A stretch of DNA of 64,000 nucleotides from Vibrio tetraodonis (lineage in GTDB: Bacteria; Pseudomonadota; Gammaproteobacteria; Enterobacterales; Vibrionaceae): positions 62,001-126,000 of the forward strand of contig NZ_QLYY01000010.1 of the NCBI RefSeq assembly GCF_003350295.1, read 5' to 3'. This document shows, piece after piece, positions 54,098 through 63,250 of this stretch; within the stretch, counting starts at the first letter, position 1; every line of letters starts with the position of its first letter. Made by a program: the position numbers and the translations under genes. The notes under the pieces were generated by a model. It saw only the letters and a list, made by a program, of their open reading frames with translations. It was not told the origin of the DNA and searched no databases.

Positions 54098-54311
54098 GAA
54101 ACTGGTCCGATGTCATCATGTATTCCACTTAGTTGATAACGAATCCGAACCAATGTCAACAAAATGTTAATATTACGTATCGTAATGATAAACAGAGCAC
54201 AGCAGGCCTTGTGCAGAGCAGCACAACTTCAAGAATATTATGCTAAAGGTTTATTAGTCTTGTTGTTTCCGTTATCTTTAACCCTTCGCGATAAAAATAA
54301 CAGGCGAGTTT

Positions 54312-55364
54312 ATGCCAATTAAAACCGATGAGTTAAGAACCCAACCATTAGGCCCAATGCCAACACCAGCAGAGCTTGGAAGCGCACATCCAATTACCGG
54401 AGATGTCGCAGAGCGCGTTGCTAAGTCTCGCCATCAAATCGAACAGATTTTAACAGGTGAGGACAAGCGATTATTGGTCGTTGTGGGGCCTTGTTCAGTA
54501 CACGACACAGATGCAGCTCTTGACTATGCCGAGCGCTTAGTGGAGGTTAAAGAAAAGTACCAAAACGAGTTGTTTATCGTTATGCGTACTTACTTTGAAA
54601 AGCCACGCACTGTGGTTGGCTGGAAAGGTCTTATTACAGATCCAAACTTGGATGGCTCTTATGCTTTAGAGACGGGGCTTAACAAAGCACGTAAGCTTCT
54701 ACTTGACATAAATAAGCTAGGTTTAGCAACTGCGACTGAGTTCCTTGATATGATTACAGGCCAGTACATAGCTGATTTAATCTCTTGGGGAGCGATTGGT
54801 GCGCGGACCACAGAGTCTCAGATACACAGAGAAATGGCCTCCGCGTTATCTTGCCCTGTAGGGTTTAAGAATGGGACCAATGGCAACGTAAAAATTTCTA
54901 TCGATGCTATCCGAGCATCTCAAGCCTCTCATTACTTTTACTCACCGGATAAAAATGGGCGTATGACAGTATACCGTACCAGTGGAAATCCATATGGGCA
55001 TGTAATTCTGAGAGGCGGTGATGACGGCCCTAACTATGATAGCGATTCTGTAAACTCAGCATGTCAACAATTAGCAAGCTTCAATCTTCCAGCTCGTCTT
55101 GTCGTTGACTTCAGCCACGCCAACTGCCTAAAGCAACACAAGAGACAATTAGACGTCGCAAAAGATATTTGTGATCAGATTCTATCTGGTAAAGACCAAA
55201 TTGCTGGTATCATGGCCGAAAGCTTTATTGTTGAAGGCAATCAATCCATGAAAGACATAGATAACTTGGTATATGGCCAGTCTATTACCGATCCATGTCT
55301 AAGCTGGGAAGACACAGCCAAGATGCTGGATTTGCTGGCTAACGCCGTTAAATCACGTGGGTAA
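54312..55364 (+). CDS. aroH: 3-deoxy-7-phosphoheptulonate (DAHP) synthase, AroH-like (Trp-sensitive type)
   Basis: 350-residue class I DAHP synthase joining phosphoenolpyruvate and erythrose-4-phosphate, first step of the shikimate pathway. Blocks: VVVGPCSVHD, YFEKPRTVVGWKGL, GARTTESQIHREMASALSCPVGFKNGT, VVDFSHANCLKQHKRQ. Several stretches (EDKRLLVV, TEFLDMITGQYIADLISWG, SPDKNGRMTVYRTSGNPYGHVILRGG, GIMAESF) follow E. coli AroH rather than AroG or AroF, so Trp sensitivity is inferred. No clear TrpR operator is seen upstream. Confidence 0.92.
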   Translation: MPIKTDELRTQPLGPMPTPAELGSAHPITGDVAERVAKSRHQIEQILTGEDKRLLVVVGPCSVHDTDAALDYAERLVEVKEKYQNELFIVMRTYFEKPRTVVGWKGLITDPNLDGSYALETGLNKARKLLLDINKLGLATATEFLDMITGQYIADLISWGAIGARTTESQIHREMASALSCPVGFKNGTNGNVKISIDAIRASQASHYFYSPDKNGRMTVYRTSGNPYGHVILRGGDDGPNYDSDSVNSACQQLASFNLPARLVVDFSHANCLKQHKRQLDVAKDICDQILSGKDQIAGIMAESFIVEGNQSMKDIDNLVYGQSITDPCLSWEDTAKMLDLLANAVKSRG

Positions 55365-55381
55365 ACATAGAGGAATAAGTA

Positions 55382-55867
55382 ATGCCATCTTTTGATATCG
55401 TATCTGAAATCGACACTGTTGAGCTTAGAAATGCAGTCGATAATGCCTCTCGCGAATTATCTACACGTTTTGACTTTCGAGGTGTTGAGGCCTCGTTTGA
55501 AATGCAAAAAGATGAATCGGTAAGGCTAAATGCCGAAGGTGATTTTCAACTTAAACAGATGCGAGATATTTTACGCTCTCACCTTACTAAAAGAGGTGTT
55601 GATGTTAATGCTATGGAAGCCAAGGATGAAGAAGCGTCGGGCAAAAAGTGGCATCAAATTGTTATTTTCAAACAGGGAATCGAAGCTCCCATGGCCAAAA
55701 AAGTCGTTAAAGCGATTAAAGATGCCAAACTTAAAGTACAAGCGTCTATTCAAGGTGAGAAAGTACGTGTTACAGGAAAGAAAAGAGACGACCTTCAAGC
55801 TACGATAGCTATGATTCGAGACGCGGATCTCGGCCAACCTTTTCAGTACGAAAATTTCAGAGACTAA
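55382..55867 (+). CDS. yajQ: YajQ family nucleotide-binding protein
   Basis: 161 residues, two ferredoxin-like domains: [37 protein letters not shown], then [23 protein letters not shown] and [21 protein letters not shown]. YajQ proteins bind nucleotides, with c-di-GMP reported for some members. It lies 17 bp after aroH and is probably co-transcribed. Confidence 0.93.
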   Translation: MPSFDIVSEIDTVELRNAVDNASRELSTRFDFRGVEASFEMQKDESVRLNAEGDFQLKQMRDILRSHLTKRGVDVNAMEAKDEEASGKKWHQIVIFKQGIEAPMAKKVVKAIKDAKLKVQASIQGEKVRVTGKKRDDLQATIAMIRDADLGQPFQYENFRD

Positions 55868-55882
55868 ATATAACCAGTTGAG

Positions 55883-55918
55883 AACACTCCAAGTGCCTAG
55901 CGAAGTGCTTGGAGTGTT
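55883..55918. repeat. Inverted repeat between convergent yajQ and siroheme genes
   Basis: AACACTCCAAG / 14-nt loop / CTTGGAGTGTT, a perfect 11-bp stem; probably a weak shared terminator (no strong T-run). Confidence 0.6.
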
Positions 55919-55923
55919 AGCCT

Positions 55924-56859
55924 TCATACGCTACCCGGTCGAATATGTAGATCCCCATTAATAAGAAGTTTATACTCAGTTTCTTCAGAAGGAATAAGTA
56001 CAACAACATGCATATTCTGTTTTCGTCCAATAACTAGCCTCTCGGATAGATCAACTTCGTCTTCATACATATGTCTCTCAGCATCTCTTCGACTCAGCTC
56101 TAGGAACTCATCGGGACACTTAGAGCTATACAGAACTTGTTCCGATTGCTGCATCAAGCGCAATGCTTTTATCGGCAGCAACTCGACATCATTGCCAAAC
56201 TCTACCCAAGTAATAGACCCTTGAGGTTGAATTTCACTGTCTAAGAGTTTTGAATATTCAGCTTCTAATTGGCAACGTTCCGTTGCATTTTGAACATTGT
56301 TACGGGCAAAAAACATTTCCCAGAATTTACGTCGGAGGTCAACTGAAGGCAGACGCTGTTTAATATCCCCTCTTTTCGACAAGCCAAAGTCTGCTAACAA
56401 CGAGAGGTTGAATGCCAAACTTGATTCTAACTGCTCTCTAATATTGCGAATAAGAACAGGTGATGCTCCTCCGCTTGATATTGCGATTTGAATCCTGCCA
56501 CGAGTAATCATGGAAGGTGTAATAAAGTCACAATAAGGCTGATCATCGACGACGTTAACCAAAATCCCCAACGCTTTCGCGTCATCATAAACTCGGTGAT
56601 TAAGTTCAGGATTATCCGTTGTGGCCCACACTTGAAGGTATTTTTTATCAAGTATTTTTTTAGAGTAGAAATTTTGAATCCAGTGACATTCATTACGCTC
56701 AACTAAACGTTGTAAATATAGGTCAATTTGTGGAGAAACAATGGATACATTTGCACCTGCACGAATTAGACTGTCAACCTTGCGACAAGCTACTTCACCT
56801 CCCCCTACGACCAAAATTGGTCTGTCTCTAAGATTCATGAACAGTGGAAAATATTGCAT
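55924..56859 (-). CDS. Siroheme synthase: precorrin-2 dehydrogenase/ferrochelatase with vestigial methyltransferase-like C-terminus
   Basis: 311 residues. The N-terminal part (1-210) matches the NAD-dependent precorrin-2 dehydrogenase/sirohydrochlorin ferrochelatase half of CysG (Met8 type): LVVGGGEVACRKVDSL (Rossmann), ATTDNPELN, VVDDQPYCDFITPSMITRG and the central Ser-rich SSGGASPVL. The remaining 100 residues (GSITWVEFGNDVELLPIKALRLMQQSEQVLYS, LSRRDAERHMYED) resemble the start of the SUMT methyltransferase half of CysG (GxGPGDxELLTLKALR...), but the SAM-binding GAGPGD reads EFGNDVE and the domain is cut short. It probably does only dehydrogenation and chelation. Confidence 0.88.
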   Translation of the reverse strand: MQYFPLFMNLRDRPILVVGGGEVACRKVDSLIRAGANVSIVSPQIDLYLQRLVERNECHWIQNFYSKKILDKKYLQVWATTDNPELNHRVYDDAKALGILVNVVDDQPYCDFITPSMITRGRIQIAISSGGASPVLIRNIREQLESSLAFNLSLLADFGLSKRGDIKQRLPSVDLRRKFWEMFFARNNVQNATERCQLEAEYSKLLDSEIQPQGSITWVEFGNDVELLPIKALRLMQQSEQVLYSSKCPDEFLELSRRDAERHMYEDEVDLSERLVIGRKQNMHVVVLIPSEETEYKLLINGDLHIRPGSV

Positions 56860-57321
56860 TTCTATCCTTAGGCAAACTTACAAGCTATTACACAAGATAC
56901 TATCAAAAGTGTGATACATAAATACAGAGATTACTTGTCAGTGCAATAGATAGTGCTGGATAAAATCGAAAATGCAACGTGATTAATTACCAGTACCTCG
57001 TATGGTAAAATTTATTACTGTTAGATAAGTATATTAGCAACATTGTTTACCTTTGAACTATTAATGTGAAGTTTCACACTACACCGAATTGATTAATATT
57101 TAATCATTAGGTTAGGTCTGAGATAAGTAACTTCACAGAATAACTGCTTTTAAATGATATATTTGAGAATTTACCAATCCTTACCTACTCTTATAAATGG
57201 TTGATTTATATACAAGTCGTTTTTTTGGATGATTTGACAATAACCATTGATAAACAACACATTTTCATTCGTTGTGATAAGTGGTACCTAATTTAACATG
57301 GATCATATAGGAAGGATTCAA
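56860..57321. other. AT-rich promoter region of the aapJQMP operon
   Basis: About 460 bp between divergent genes, without a convincing frame. A TTGACA hexamer at about 57234 may be a -35 element, with no good -10 at the right distance. Confidence 0.45.
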
Positions 57322-58350
57322 ATGGCAAACAAACTCACATTTATTGCTTCATTAGTAGCGGCTTCGACTGCTCTGATGTCTACGGGCGTCTCTGCTGCAG
57401 ATACTACCCTAGCCAAAGTGACGAAACAGGGTTTCCTAACTTGTGGTGTCAGTACAGGTTTACCTGGGTTTTCTAACCCTAACTCAAAAGGCGAATGGGA
57501 AGGTATTGACGTGGAATACTGTCAAGCATTAGCCGCCGCCGTCCTTGGCGACAAGAAAAAGGTCAAATATGTCCCTTTAACCGCGAAGGAACGCTTTACT
57601 GCCCTTCAGTCTGGTGAGATTGATGTTTTATCACGCAACACCACATGGACATTACACCGAGATACCGCGCTTGGCCTCAATTTTGTTGGCGTCAATTACT
57701 ACGATGGTCAGGGTTTCATGGTGAAAAAAGATCTGGGCATCAAAAGTGCGAAAGAGCTCAATGGCGCGTCAGTGTGTGTTCAATCCGGTACAACAACCGA
57801 GCTTAATCTAGCAGACTATTTTAGAAATAGTGGAATGTCGTATAAGCCAGTTGTTTTTGATACCGCTGCACAAACTTCTAAGGGTTTTGATGCTGGTCGT
57901 TGCGATGTATTAACGACCGACCAATCAGGGCTTTATGCGCTGCGTCTAAACCTTCAAGATCCAGCATCTGCGATGGTTTTACCCGAAATTATTTCGAAAG
58001 AACCACTAGGTCCAGTAGTGCGCCAAGGTGATGACCAGTGGTTCAACATTGGTAAATGGACTTTGGCAGCTATGGTTAATGCTGAGGAGTACGGTATCAC
58101 ATCCAAGAATGCAGAAGAAATGTTAAAGTCAAAAGACCCTAACGTTAAAAGGATCTTGGGTATTGAAGGGCCAAAAGGAAAAGGTCTCGGTATACGTGAT
58201 GACTGGGGTTACCAGATAGTTAAGCAAGTTGGGAATTACGGTGAAAGCTTCGAGCGCACTGTTGGTAGCGGCTCCCCACTGCAAATTTCTCGTGGTGTTA
58301 ATGCGCTGTGGAATGCAGGTGGATTCATGTACGCACCGCCAATTCGCTAG
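57322..58350 (+). CDS. aapJ: Amino-acid ABC transporter, periplasmic binding protein (AapJ family)
   Basis: 342 residues; signal peptide MANKLTFIASLVAASTALMSTGVSAA, then a family 3 binding fold: TKQGFLTCGVSTGLPGFSNPN, EGIDVEYCQALAAAVLGD, ALQSGEIDVLSRNTTWTLHRD. It captures L-amino acids (AapJ of rhizobia is broad; YhdW-like proteins in enterics). GGAAGG lies 6 nt before ATG 57322; the ATG at 57298 adds eight unlikely residues. First gene of aapJQMP. Confidence 0.92.
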   Translation: MANKLTFIASLVAASTALMSTGVSAADTTLAKVTKQGFLTCGVSTGLPGFSNPNSKGEWEGIDVEYCQALAAAVLGDKKKVKYVPLTAKERFTALQSGEIDVLSRNTTWTLHRDTALGLNFVGVNYYDGQGFMVKKDLGIKSAKELNGASVCVQSGTTTELNLADYFRNSGMSYKPVVFDTAAQTSKGFDAGRCDVLTTDQSGLYALRLNLQDPASAMVLPEIISKEPLGPVVRQGDDQWFNIGKWTLAAMVNAEEYGITSKNAEEMLKSKDPNVKRILGIEGPKGKGLGIRDDWGYQIVKQVGNYGESFERTVGSGSPLQISRGVNALWNAGGFMYAPPIR

Positions 58351-58364
58351 CAGGCAACCAAAAT

Positions 58365-58386
58365 GGGCGGTGCTGCCGCCCTTTTT
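58365..58386 (+). terminator. Attenuator-type terminator after aapJ
   Basis: GGGCGG / TGCTG / CCGCCC followed by TTTTT, inside the operon between aapJ and aapQ; it should keep binding protein levels above those of the permeases. Confidence 0.85.
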
Positions 58387-58414
58387 ATAACCAAGGGATT
58401 GAGGCCATAGCTAA

Positions 58415-59617
58415 ATGAAACATACTAATGCCAATGAGCCTAGCGCACAAAGCCAGAATTCGAAAACTAGCCTTTTTTATAACCCCACATTTCGATCAGT
58501 CGTTTTTCAGATCATCGCCATCATCGCGTTGTTTTTTTTCTTTTACACAATCGTTAACAATGCTCTTACCAATCTTGAAGCCCGTGGTATTGCGACAGGC
58601 TTTGGCTTCCTAACTCAGGAAGCTGGATTTGGGATCGGCTTGTCACTGATTGAGTATAACGAAACTTTCTCATACGGCCGTACTTTCGTTGTCGGGCTTT
58701 TGAATACCGCGCTAGTCTCTGTACTCGGAATCATTTTAGCCACAGTGATTGGCTTTATTATGGGCATTGCCCGCTTATCTTCTAATTGGTTAGTTAGCCG
58801 TCTGGCGGCCGTCTACATAGAAATTTTTCGCAATGTACCACTACTGTTACAAATATTCTTTTGGTATTTCGCAGTACTTCAAGCACTACCTTCCGCGAGA
58901 CAAAGTCTCAGCCTTGGAGAAGCAATATTTTTAAATGTACGCGGCCTATATTTTCCAGGCCCTGTGTTCGAACAAGGTGCATCTATTGTCGGAATCTGCT
59001 TTGCTCTAGGGATAGCTAGCTGCTGTTTCATCAATGTTTGGGCAAATAACAAACAAAAATTAACTGGGCAACAGACCCCAATGGGTCGTATCGTATTTGG
59101 GTTAGTTTTTGTATTTCCCATCGCTGTGTACTTTCTTATGGGCTCCCCTATTTCAGCAGATTATCCGAAGCTACAAGGGTTCAATTTTCAAGGGGGCATA
59201 AGTATTATCCCTGAATTAGCCGCGCTTCTTCTAGCTTTAAGTATTTACACCGCCTCGTTTATCGCTGAAATAGTTCGTTCGGGAATTAATGCCGTCAGTC
59301 ATGGTCAGACAGAAGCCGCCATGTCTCTTGGCCTTCCCCGTTCCAGAACGCTTAAACTCGTCATCGTGCCCCAAGCACTGAGAATAATCATACCGCCATT
59401 AACCAGCCAATACCTTAACCTTACCAAAAACTCATCATTGGCGATGGCGATTGGCTACCCCGATTTAGTCTCGGTATTCGCAGGGACAACCCTCAATCAG
59501 ACAGGACAAGCGATAGAAATCATTGCAATGACTATGGCAGTCTATTTATCGCTCAGCCTACTGACATCTGCGCTGATGAATATTTATAACCGTAAAGTTG
59601 CTTTGGTGGAGAGATGA
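58415..59617 (+). CDS. aapQ: Amino-acid ABC transporter permease AapQ
   Basis: 400-residue inner-membrane permease with about eight helices. GLLNTALVSVLGIILATVIGF starts the HisM-type permease domain, and EIVRSGINAVSHGQTEAAMSLGL is the EAA coupling loop that contacts the ATPase. An extra N-terminal segment of about 90 residues is typical of AapQ. Its stop is 1 bp before the aapM start. Confidence 0.93.
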   Translation: MKHTNANEPSAQSQNSKTSLFYNPTFRSVVFQIIAIIALFFFFYTIVNNALTNLEARGIATGFGFLTQEAGFGIGLSLIEYNETFSYGRTFVVGLLNTALVSVLGIILATVIGFIMGIARLSSNWLVSRLAAVYIEIFRNVPLLLQIFFWYFAVLQALPSARQSLSLGEAIFLNVRGLYFPGPVFEQGASIVGICFALGIASCCFINVWANNKQKLTGQQTPMGRIVFGLVFVFPIAVYFLMGSPISADYPKLQGFNFQGGISIIPELAALLLALSIYTASFIAEIVRSGINAVSHGQTEAAMSLGLPRSRTLKLVIVPQALRIIIPPLTSQYLNLTKNSSLAMAIGYPDLVSVFAGTTLNQTGQAIEIIAMTMAVYLSLSLLTSALMNIYNRKVALVER

Positions 59618-59618
59618 T

Positions 59619-60716
59619 ATGAAGATACATCAGTTTCAGCCCGACTTACCACCCCCTTCCAATACTGTGGGACCAATAGGGTGGATGCGGAAAAATCTAT
59701 TCAATGGTCCGGTGAATTCCATAGTTACTCTGATTCTCGCTTACATCGCGTTCTCCCTCATTTGGAACATTTTCAATTGGGCAATTTTGCAAGCCGATTG
59801 GATAGGTTCAACTCGAGATGACTGCTCTCGAGAAGGTGCTTGCTGGGTGTTTATCAGCGTGCGTTGGGAGCAATTTATGTATGGCTTCTATCCTCAAGAA
59901 GAATTATGGCGCCCGCGTTTATTTTACGCAACATTGGCCATATTCACCGTTCTGCTCGCTTATGAAAAAACACCTAAACGGCTGTGGATATGGTTATTTT
60001 TTGTTAACATTTATCCCTTTATTATTGCAGCTCTACTTTATGGCGGTGTATTTGGACTTGAGGTCGTTGATACTCACAAATGGGGAGGACTTTTAGTCAC
60101 ATTAATCATTGCTTTAGTCGGAATCGTAGTATCATTACCCATTGGGGTTGCTCTCGCTCTTGGACGCCGTTCAGAGATGCCTATCATTCGAAGTATTTGT
60201 ACCGTTTACATTGAAATTTGGCGTGGTGTTCCTCTTATTACAGTACTCTTCATGGCGTCTGTCATGTTGCCACTATTTCTTGCTCAGGGCTCAGAAACAG
60301 ACAAACTCATACGTGCGCTGATAGGGGTAGTTATGTTTAGTGCGGCGTATATGGCAGAGGTAGTCAGAGGTGGATTACAAGCCATACCGAAAGGCCAATA
60401 CGAAGCGGCTGACGCCCTCGGACTCAGTTATTGGAAAAAAATGGGCTTGATTGTATTGCCTCAAGCATTGAAAATCACTATCCCCTCGATTGTGAACACT
60501 TTTATTGGCCTCTTCAAAGACACAAGTTTAGTTCTCATTATTGGAATGTTTGATGTATTGGGTATAGGACAAGCAGCCAATACTGATCCACAATGGTTAG
60601 GATTTGCGACTGAAAGTTATGTTTTTGTCGCATTGGTTTTCTGGATATTTTGTTTTGGCATGTCTCGATACTCCATTTGGCTGGAAAACAAACTCCATAC
60701 TGGCCACAAACGATAA
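59619..60716 (+). CDS. aapM: Amino-acid ABC transporter permease AapM
   Basis: 365 residues with about eight helices and an EAA loop (EVVRGGLQAIPKGQYEAADALGLSY). ATG at 59619 with GGAGAG upstream, directly after aapQ; a TTG at 59598 would overlap aapQ. It forms a heterodimeric channel with AapQ. Confidence 0.93.
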   Translation: MKIHQFQPDLPPPSNTVGPIGWMRKNLFNGPVNSIVTLILAYIAFSLIWNIFNWAILQADWIGSTRDDCSREGACWVFISVRWEQFMYGFYPQEELWRPRLFYATLAIFTVLLAYEKTPKRLWIWLFFVNIYPFIIAALLYGGVFGLEVVDTHKWGGLLVTLIIALVGIVVSLPIGVALALGRRSEMPIIRSICTVYIEIWRGVPLITVLFMASVMLPLFLAQGSETDKLIRALIGVVMFSAAYMAEVVRGGLQAIPKGQYEAADALGLSYWKKMGLIVLPQALKITIPSIVNTFIGLFKDTSLVLIIGMFDVLGIGQAANTDPQWLGFATESYVFVALVFWIFCFGMSRYSIWLENKLHTGHKR

Positions 60717-60737
60717 TTTAATGCTCAAGGATATGTT

Positions 60738-61484
60738 ATGACACAGCAGGATTTGATGATTGAGATTAAGGACATGAACAAGTGGTACGGGGAGTTTCAC
60801 GTACTCAAGAACATTAATCTTAGTGTTAAAAAAGGCGAAAAAATCGTGATATGTGGTCCCTCAGGGTCAGGAAAATCTACAATGATTCGGTGCATCAACC
60901 GACTTGAAGAACATCAGAAAGGCCAAATTATTGTGTCAGGAAACGAACTCACCGAAGACCTGAAAAATATTGAAGCCGTACGCAGAGAAGTAGGTATGTG
61001 TTTTCAACACTTCAATCTATTCCCTCACCTCACCGTACTCGAAAACTGTACTTTAGCACCTATCTGGGTCAAAAAAATGCCAAAAGATGAGGCTAAACAA
61101 GTCGCTATGAAGTACCTCGAGCGAGTAAAAATTCCAGATCAAGCAGAGAAATACCCTGGTCAGCTCTCCGGTGGACAGCAACAGCGCGTGGCGATTGCGC
61201 GATCATTATGTATGAGCCCACAAGTTATGCTATTCGACGAACCCACTTCGGCACTCGACCCAGAAATGGTTCGCGAGGTGCTTGACGTTATGGTTGAACT
61301 AGCAGAAGAAGGTATGACTATGCTATGTGTCACTCATGAAATGGGGTTTGCTAAAGAAGTTGCTGATCGCGTTATATTCATGGATGCAGGTGAGATCATT
61401 GAAGAAAATAACCCAGTTGATTTCTTTGAGAACCCTCAATCTGATCGTACTCAAAACTTTTTGGCCCAGATTATAAGTCATTAG
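60738..61484 (+). CDS. aapP: Amino-acid ABC transporter ATPase AapP
   Basis: 248 residues: Walker [12 protein letters not shown]-loop [10 protein letters not shown], signature [15 protein letters not shown], Walker [16 protein letters not shown]-loop VTHEMGF. It powers the AapQM channel. Last gene of the operon; no strong terminator is visible behind it. Confidence 0.95.
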   Translation: MTQQDLMIEIKDMNKWYGEFHVLKNINLSVKKGEKIVICGPSGSGKSTMIRCINRLEEHQKGQIIVSGNELTEDLKNIEAVRREVGMCFQHFNLFPHLTVLENCTLAPIWVKKMPKDEAKQVAMKYLERVKIPDQAEKYPGQLSGGQQQRVAIARSLCMSPQVMLFDEPTSALDPEMVREVLDVMVELAEEGMTMLCVTHEMGFAKEVADRVIFMDAGEIIEENNPVDFFENPQSDRTQNFLAQIISH

Positions 61485-61681
61485 TGTTGTTTGAAAAAGT
61501 AGAGCATAGCTTGGTATGGTTCTCATATAAATCAATCTGTTATATTGTGTTACATCTTTCTTGATACATTTTTGTGTAATTCATATAGAATTTGTTGTAA
61601 TGAATATACAGTTAAGGCTTGATCTTTTCATAGCTTAACCCCATAAATGTAGCTATAAACATAACCCTTACGAGGACTATT

Positions 61682-62350
61682 ATGAACAGCCCTATGTTTA
61701 CACGTTCTACAAGTGCAACTAACACACTTGAGATCAATAAAACCCTGAAGAACACTTATTTTCTTCTTTCCATGACTTTGGTGACCAGTGCTATTGCAGC
61801 GCTTGCAACAATGGCGATGGGCCTTTCTCCTATGATAGCGCTTGTTATGCAAGTAGCAGCTATTGGTATTCTTTTCTTCGCTCTACCAAAAAGCATCAAC
61901 TCATCTATGGGTATCGTATGGACATTCGTGTTTACAACATTGATGGGAGGTGCTCTTGGCCCAATGCTGAACCACTATGCGTCTATTCCTAATGGGCCAT
62001 CAATCATTGCTCAAGCACTAGGCCTAACGGGGATGGTATTCCTTGGGTTGTCTGCTTATACAATCAGCAGTAAGAAAGATTTTTCTTTCATGCGCAATTT
62101 TCTCATCGCAGGACTGATTATTGTCATCGTAGCAGCAATCATTAATATCTTCGTTGGCTCTACTCTAGGTCAGCTCGCTATCAGCAGTATGTCAGCACTT
62201 GTTTTCTCTGGTTTTATTTTGTACGACACAAGCCGTATTGTTCGTGGTGAAGAGACTAACTATGTAAGCGCAACAATTTCTATGTATCTTAACATCTTGA
62301 ACTTGTTCACTAGCTTACTAACGATTCTTGGCATTATGAATGATGACTAA
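61682..62350 (+). CDS. yccA: Bax inhibitor-1 family protein YccA (FtsH modulator)
   Basis: 222 residues with about seven membrane helices (YFLLSMTLVTSAIAALATMAMG; VWTFVFTTLMGGALGPML; FLIAGLIIVIVAAIINIFVG) and a conserved end (LYDTSRIVRGEETNYVSATISMYLNILNLF) typical of the BI-1/YccA family. In E. coli YccA is a substrate and inhibitor of FtsH. Order yccA-tusE-acyP-rlmI is conserved. Confidence 0.95.
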   Translation: MNSPMFTRSTSATNTLEINKTLKNTYFLLSMTLVTSAIAALATMAMGLSPMIALVMQVAAIGILFFALPKSINSSMGIVWTFVFTTLMGGALGPMLNHYASIPNGPSIIAQALGLTGMVFLGLSAYTISSKKDFSFMRNFLIAGLIIVIVAAIINIFVGSTLGQLAISSMSALVFSGFILYDTSRIVRGEETNYVSATISMYLNILNLFTSLLTILGIMNDD

Positions 62351-62376
62351 TTACTAGACACATTATGCTTTAACAA

Positions 62377-62407
62377 GGCCCAGAGATTGAATCTTCTGGG
62401 CTTTTTC
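62377..62407 (+). terminator. Terminator of yccA
   Basis: GCCCAGAGATT / G / AATCTTCTGGGC (one bulge) followed by TTTTTCTTTTT. Confidence 0.88.
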
Positions 62408-62478
62408 TTTTTACATGTTGCGAAACGCCGCTGAGCTGAGCTACCCTATCGACTCTACAACACCAAGAATTGAATGAC

Positions 62479-62808
62479 ATGTTTGAGTACAAAGGCAAAA
62501 CCGTTCACACCGACAACGAAGGATACCTTCTTAACCATACCGATTGGGAAGAAGGCATGATTGCGTTGCTTGCAGAGCAGGAAGGCATCGAACTGACTGA
62601 AGCGCATTTAGAAGTGGTTCACTTTGTCCGTGCCTTTTACGAAGAGTTTAATACTTCACCTGCGGTAAGGATGTTGGTTAAAGCAATGGAAAAAGCGCAT
62701 GGGCCAGAGAAAGGTAACAGTAAGTATTTATTCAAACTCTTTAAACAAGGCCCAGCCAAACAAGCAACAAAATTGGCAGGCTTACCAAAACCCGCAAAGT
62801 GCCTATAA
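62479..62808 (+). CDS. tusE: Sulfurtransferase TusE
   Basis: 109-residue DsrC-like protein, the last relay before MnmA in 2-thiouridine tRNA modification. The active Cys is the second-to-last residue (LPKPAKCL). Family block [20 protein letters not shown] is intact. ATG at 62479 (MFEYKGK); a TTG at 62470 is in frame but unlikely. It overlaps acyP tail to tail by 6 bp. Confidence 0.96.
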   Translation: MFEYKGKTVHTDNEGYLLNHTDWEEGMIALLAEQEGIELTEAHLEVVHFVRAFYEEFNTSPAVRMLVKAMEKAHGPEKGNSKYLFKLFKQGPAKQATKLAGLPKPAKCL

Positions 62809-63075
62809 AATATCAAAGTCTGTCATTAGTTGATAAGGTATACATTCCGACTCAACGGATTCTACCGACGCAGTTTTAGGCCCGTTTTGTAACCATTGTC
62901 CCATCTCAACTATTTTTTGGCAATGTCCACAAATCACCACCTCAACCTGTCCATTGGGGAGGTTTTTCGCATAGCCTGTTAAGCCAAGTTTCATACCCTG
63001 CAGAGATGTGTGATAACGAAACCCGACTCCCTGTACACGACCGCTTATGAGAAACCTTTTGCACTCAAAGTCCAT
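62803..63075 (-). CDS. acyP: Acylphosphatase
   Basis: 90 residues that hydrolyse acyl phosphates. The active-site Arg is in [13 protein letters not shown], the catalytic Asn in [20 protein letters not shown] at 63075; an earlier in-frame start at 63093 has no ribosome site. Known neighbour of tusE and rlmI (YccX). Confidence 0.94.
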   Translation of the reverse strand: MDFECKRFLISGRVQGVGFRYHTSLQGMKLGLTGYAKNLPNGQVEVVICGHCQKIVEMGQWLQNGPKTASVESVESECIPYQLMTDFDIL

Positions 63076-63250
63076 AATGATATACCTACACAACGTATTG
63101 TTATAGAAAATCGACCTCGTAACTTTCTAGCAAAAGTATAAAAGGCTTTATTCAAATAAGCATATTCCAATCCTAACTGGCGGTTTTGTTTGATTTTCTT
63201 ATAGACTTCCACGACAATACCCGACCTTTAATATTCAAGTGAGCAACATC

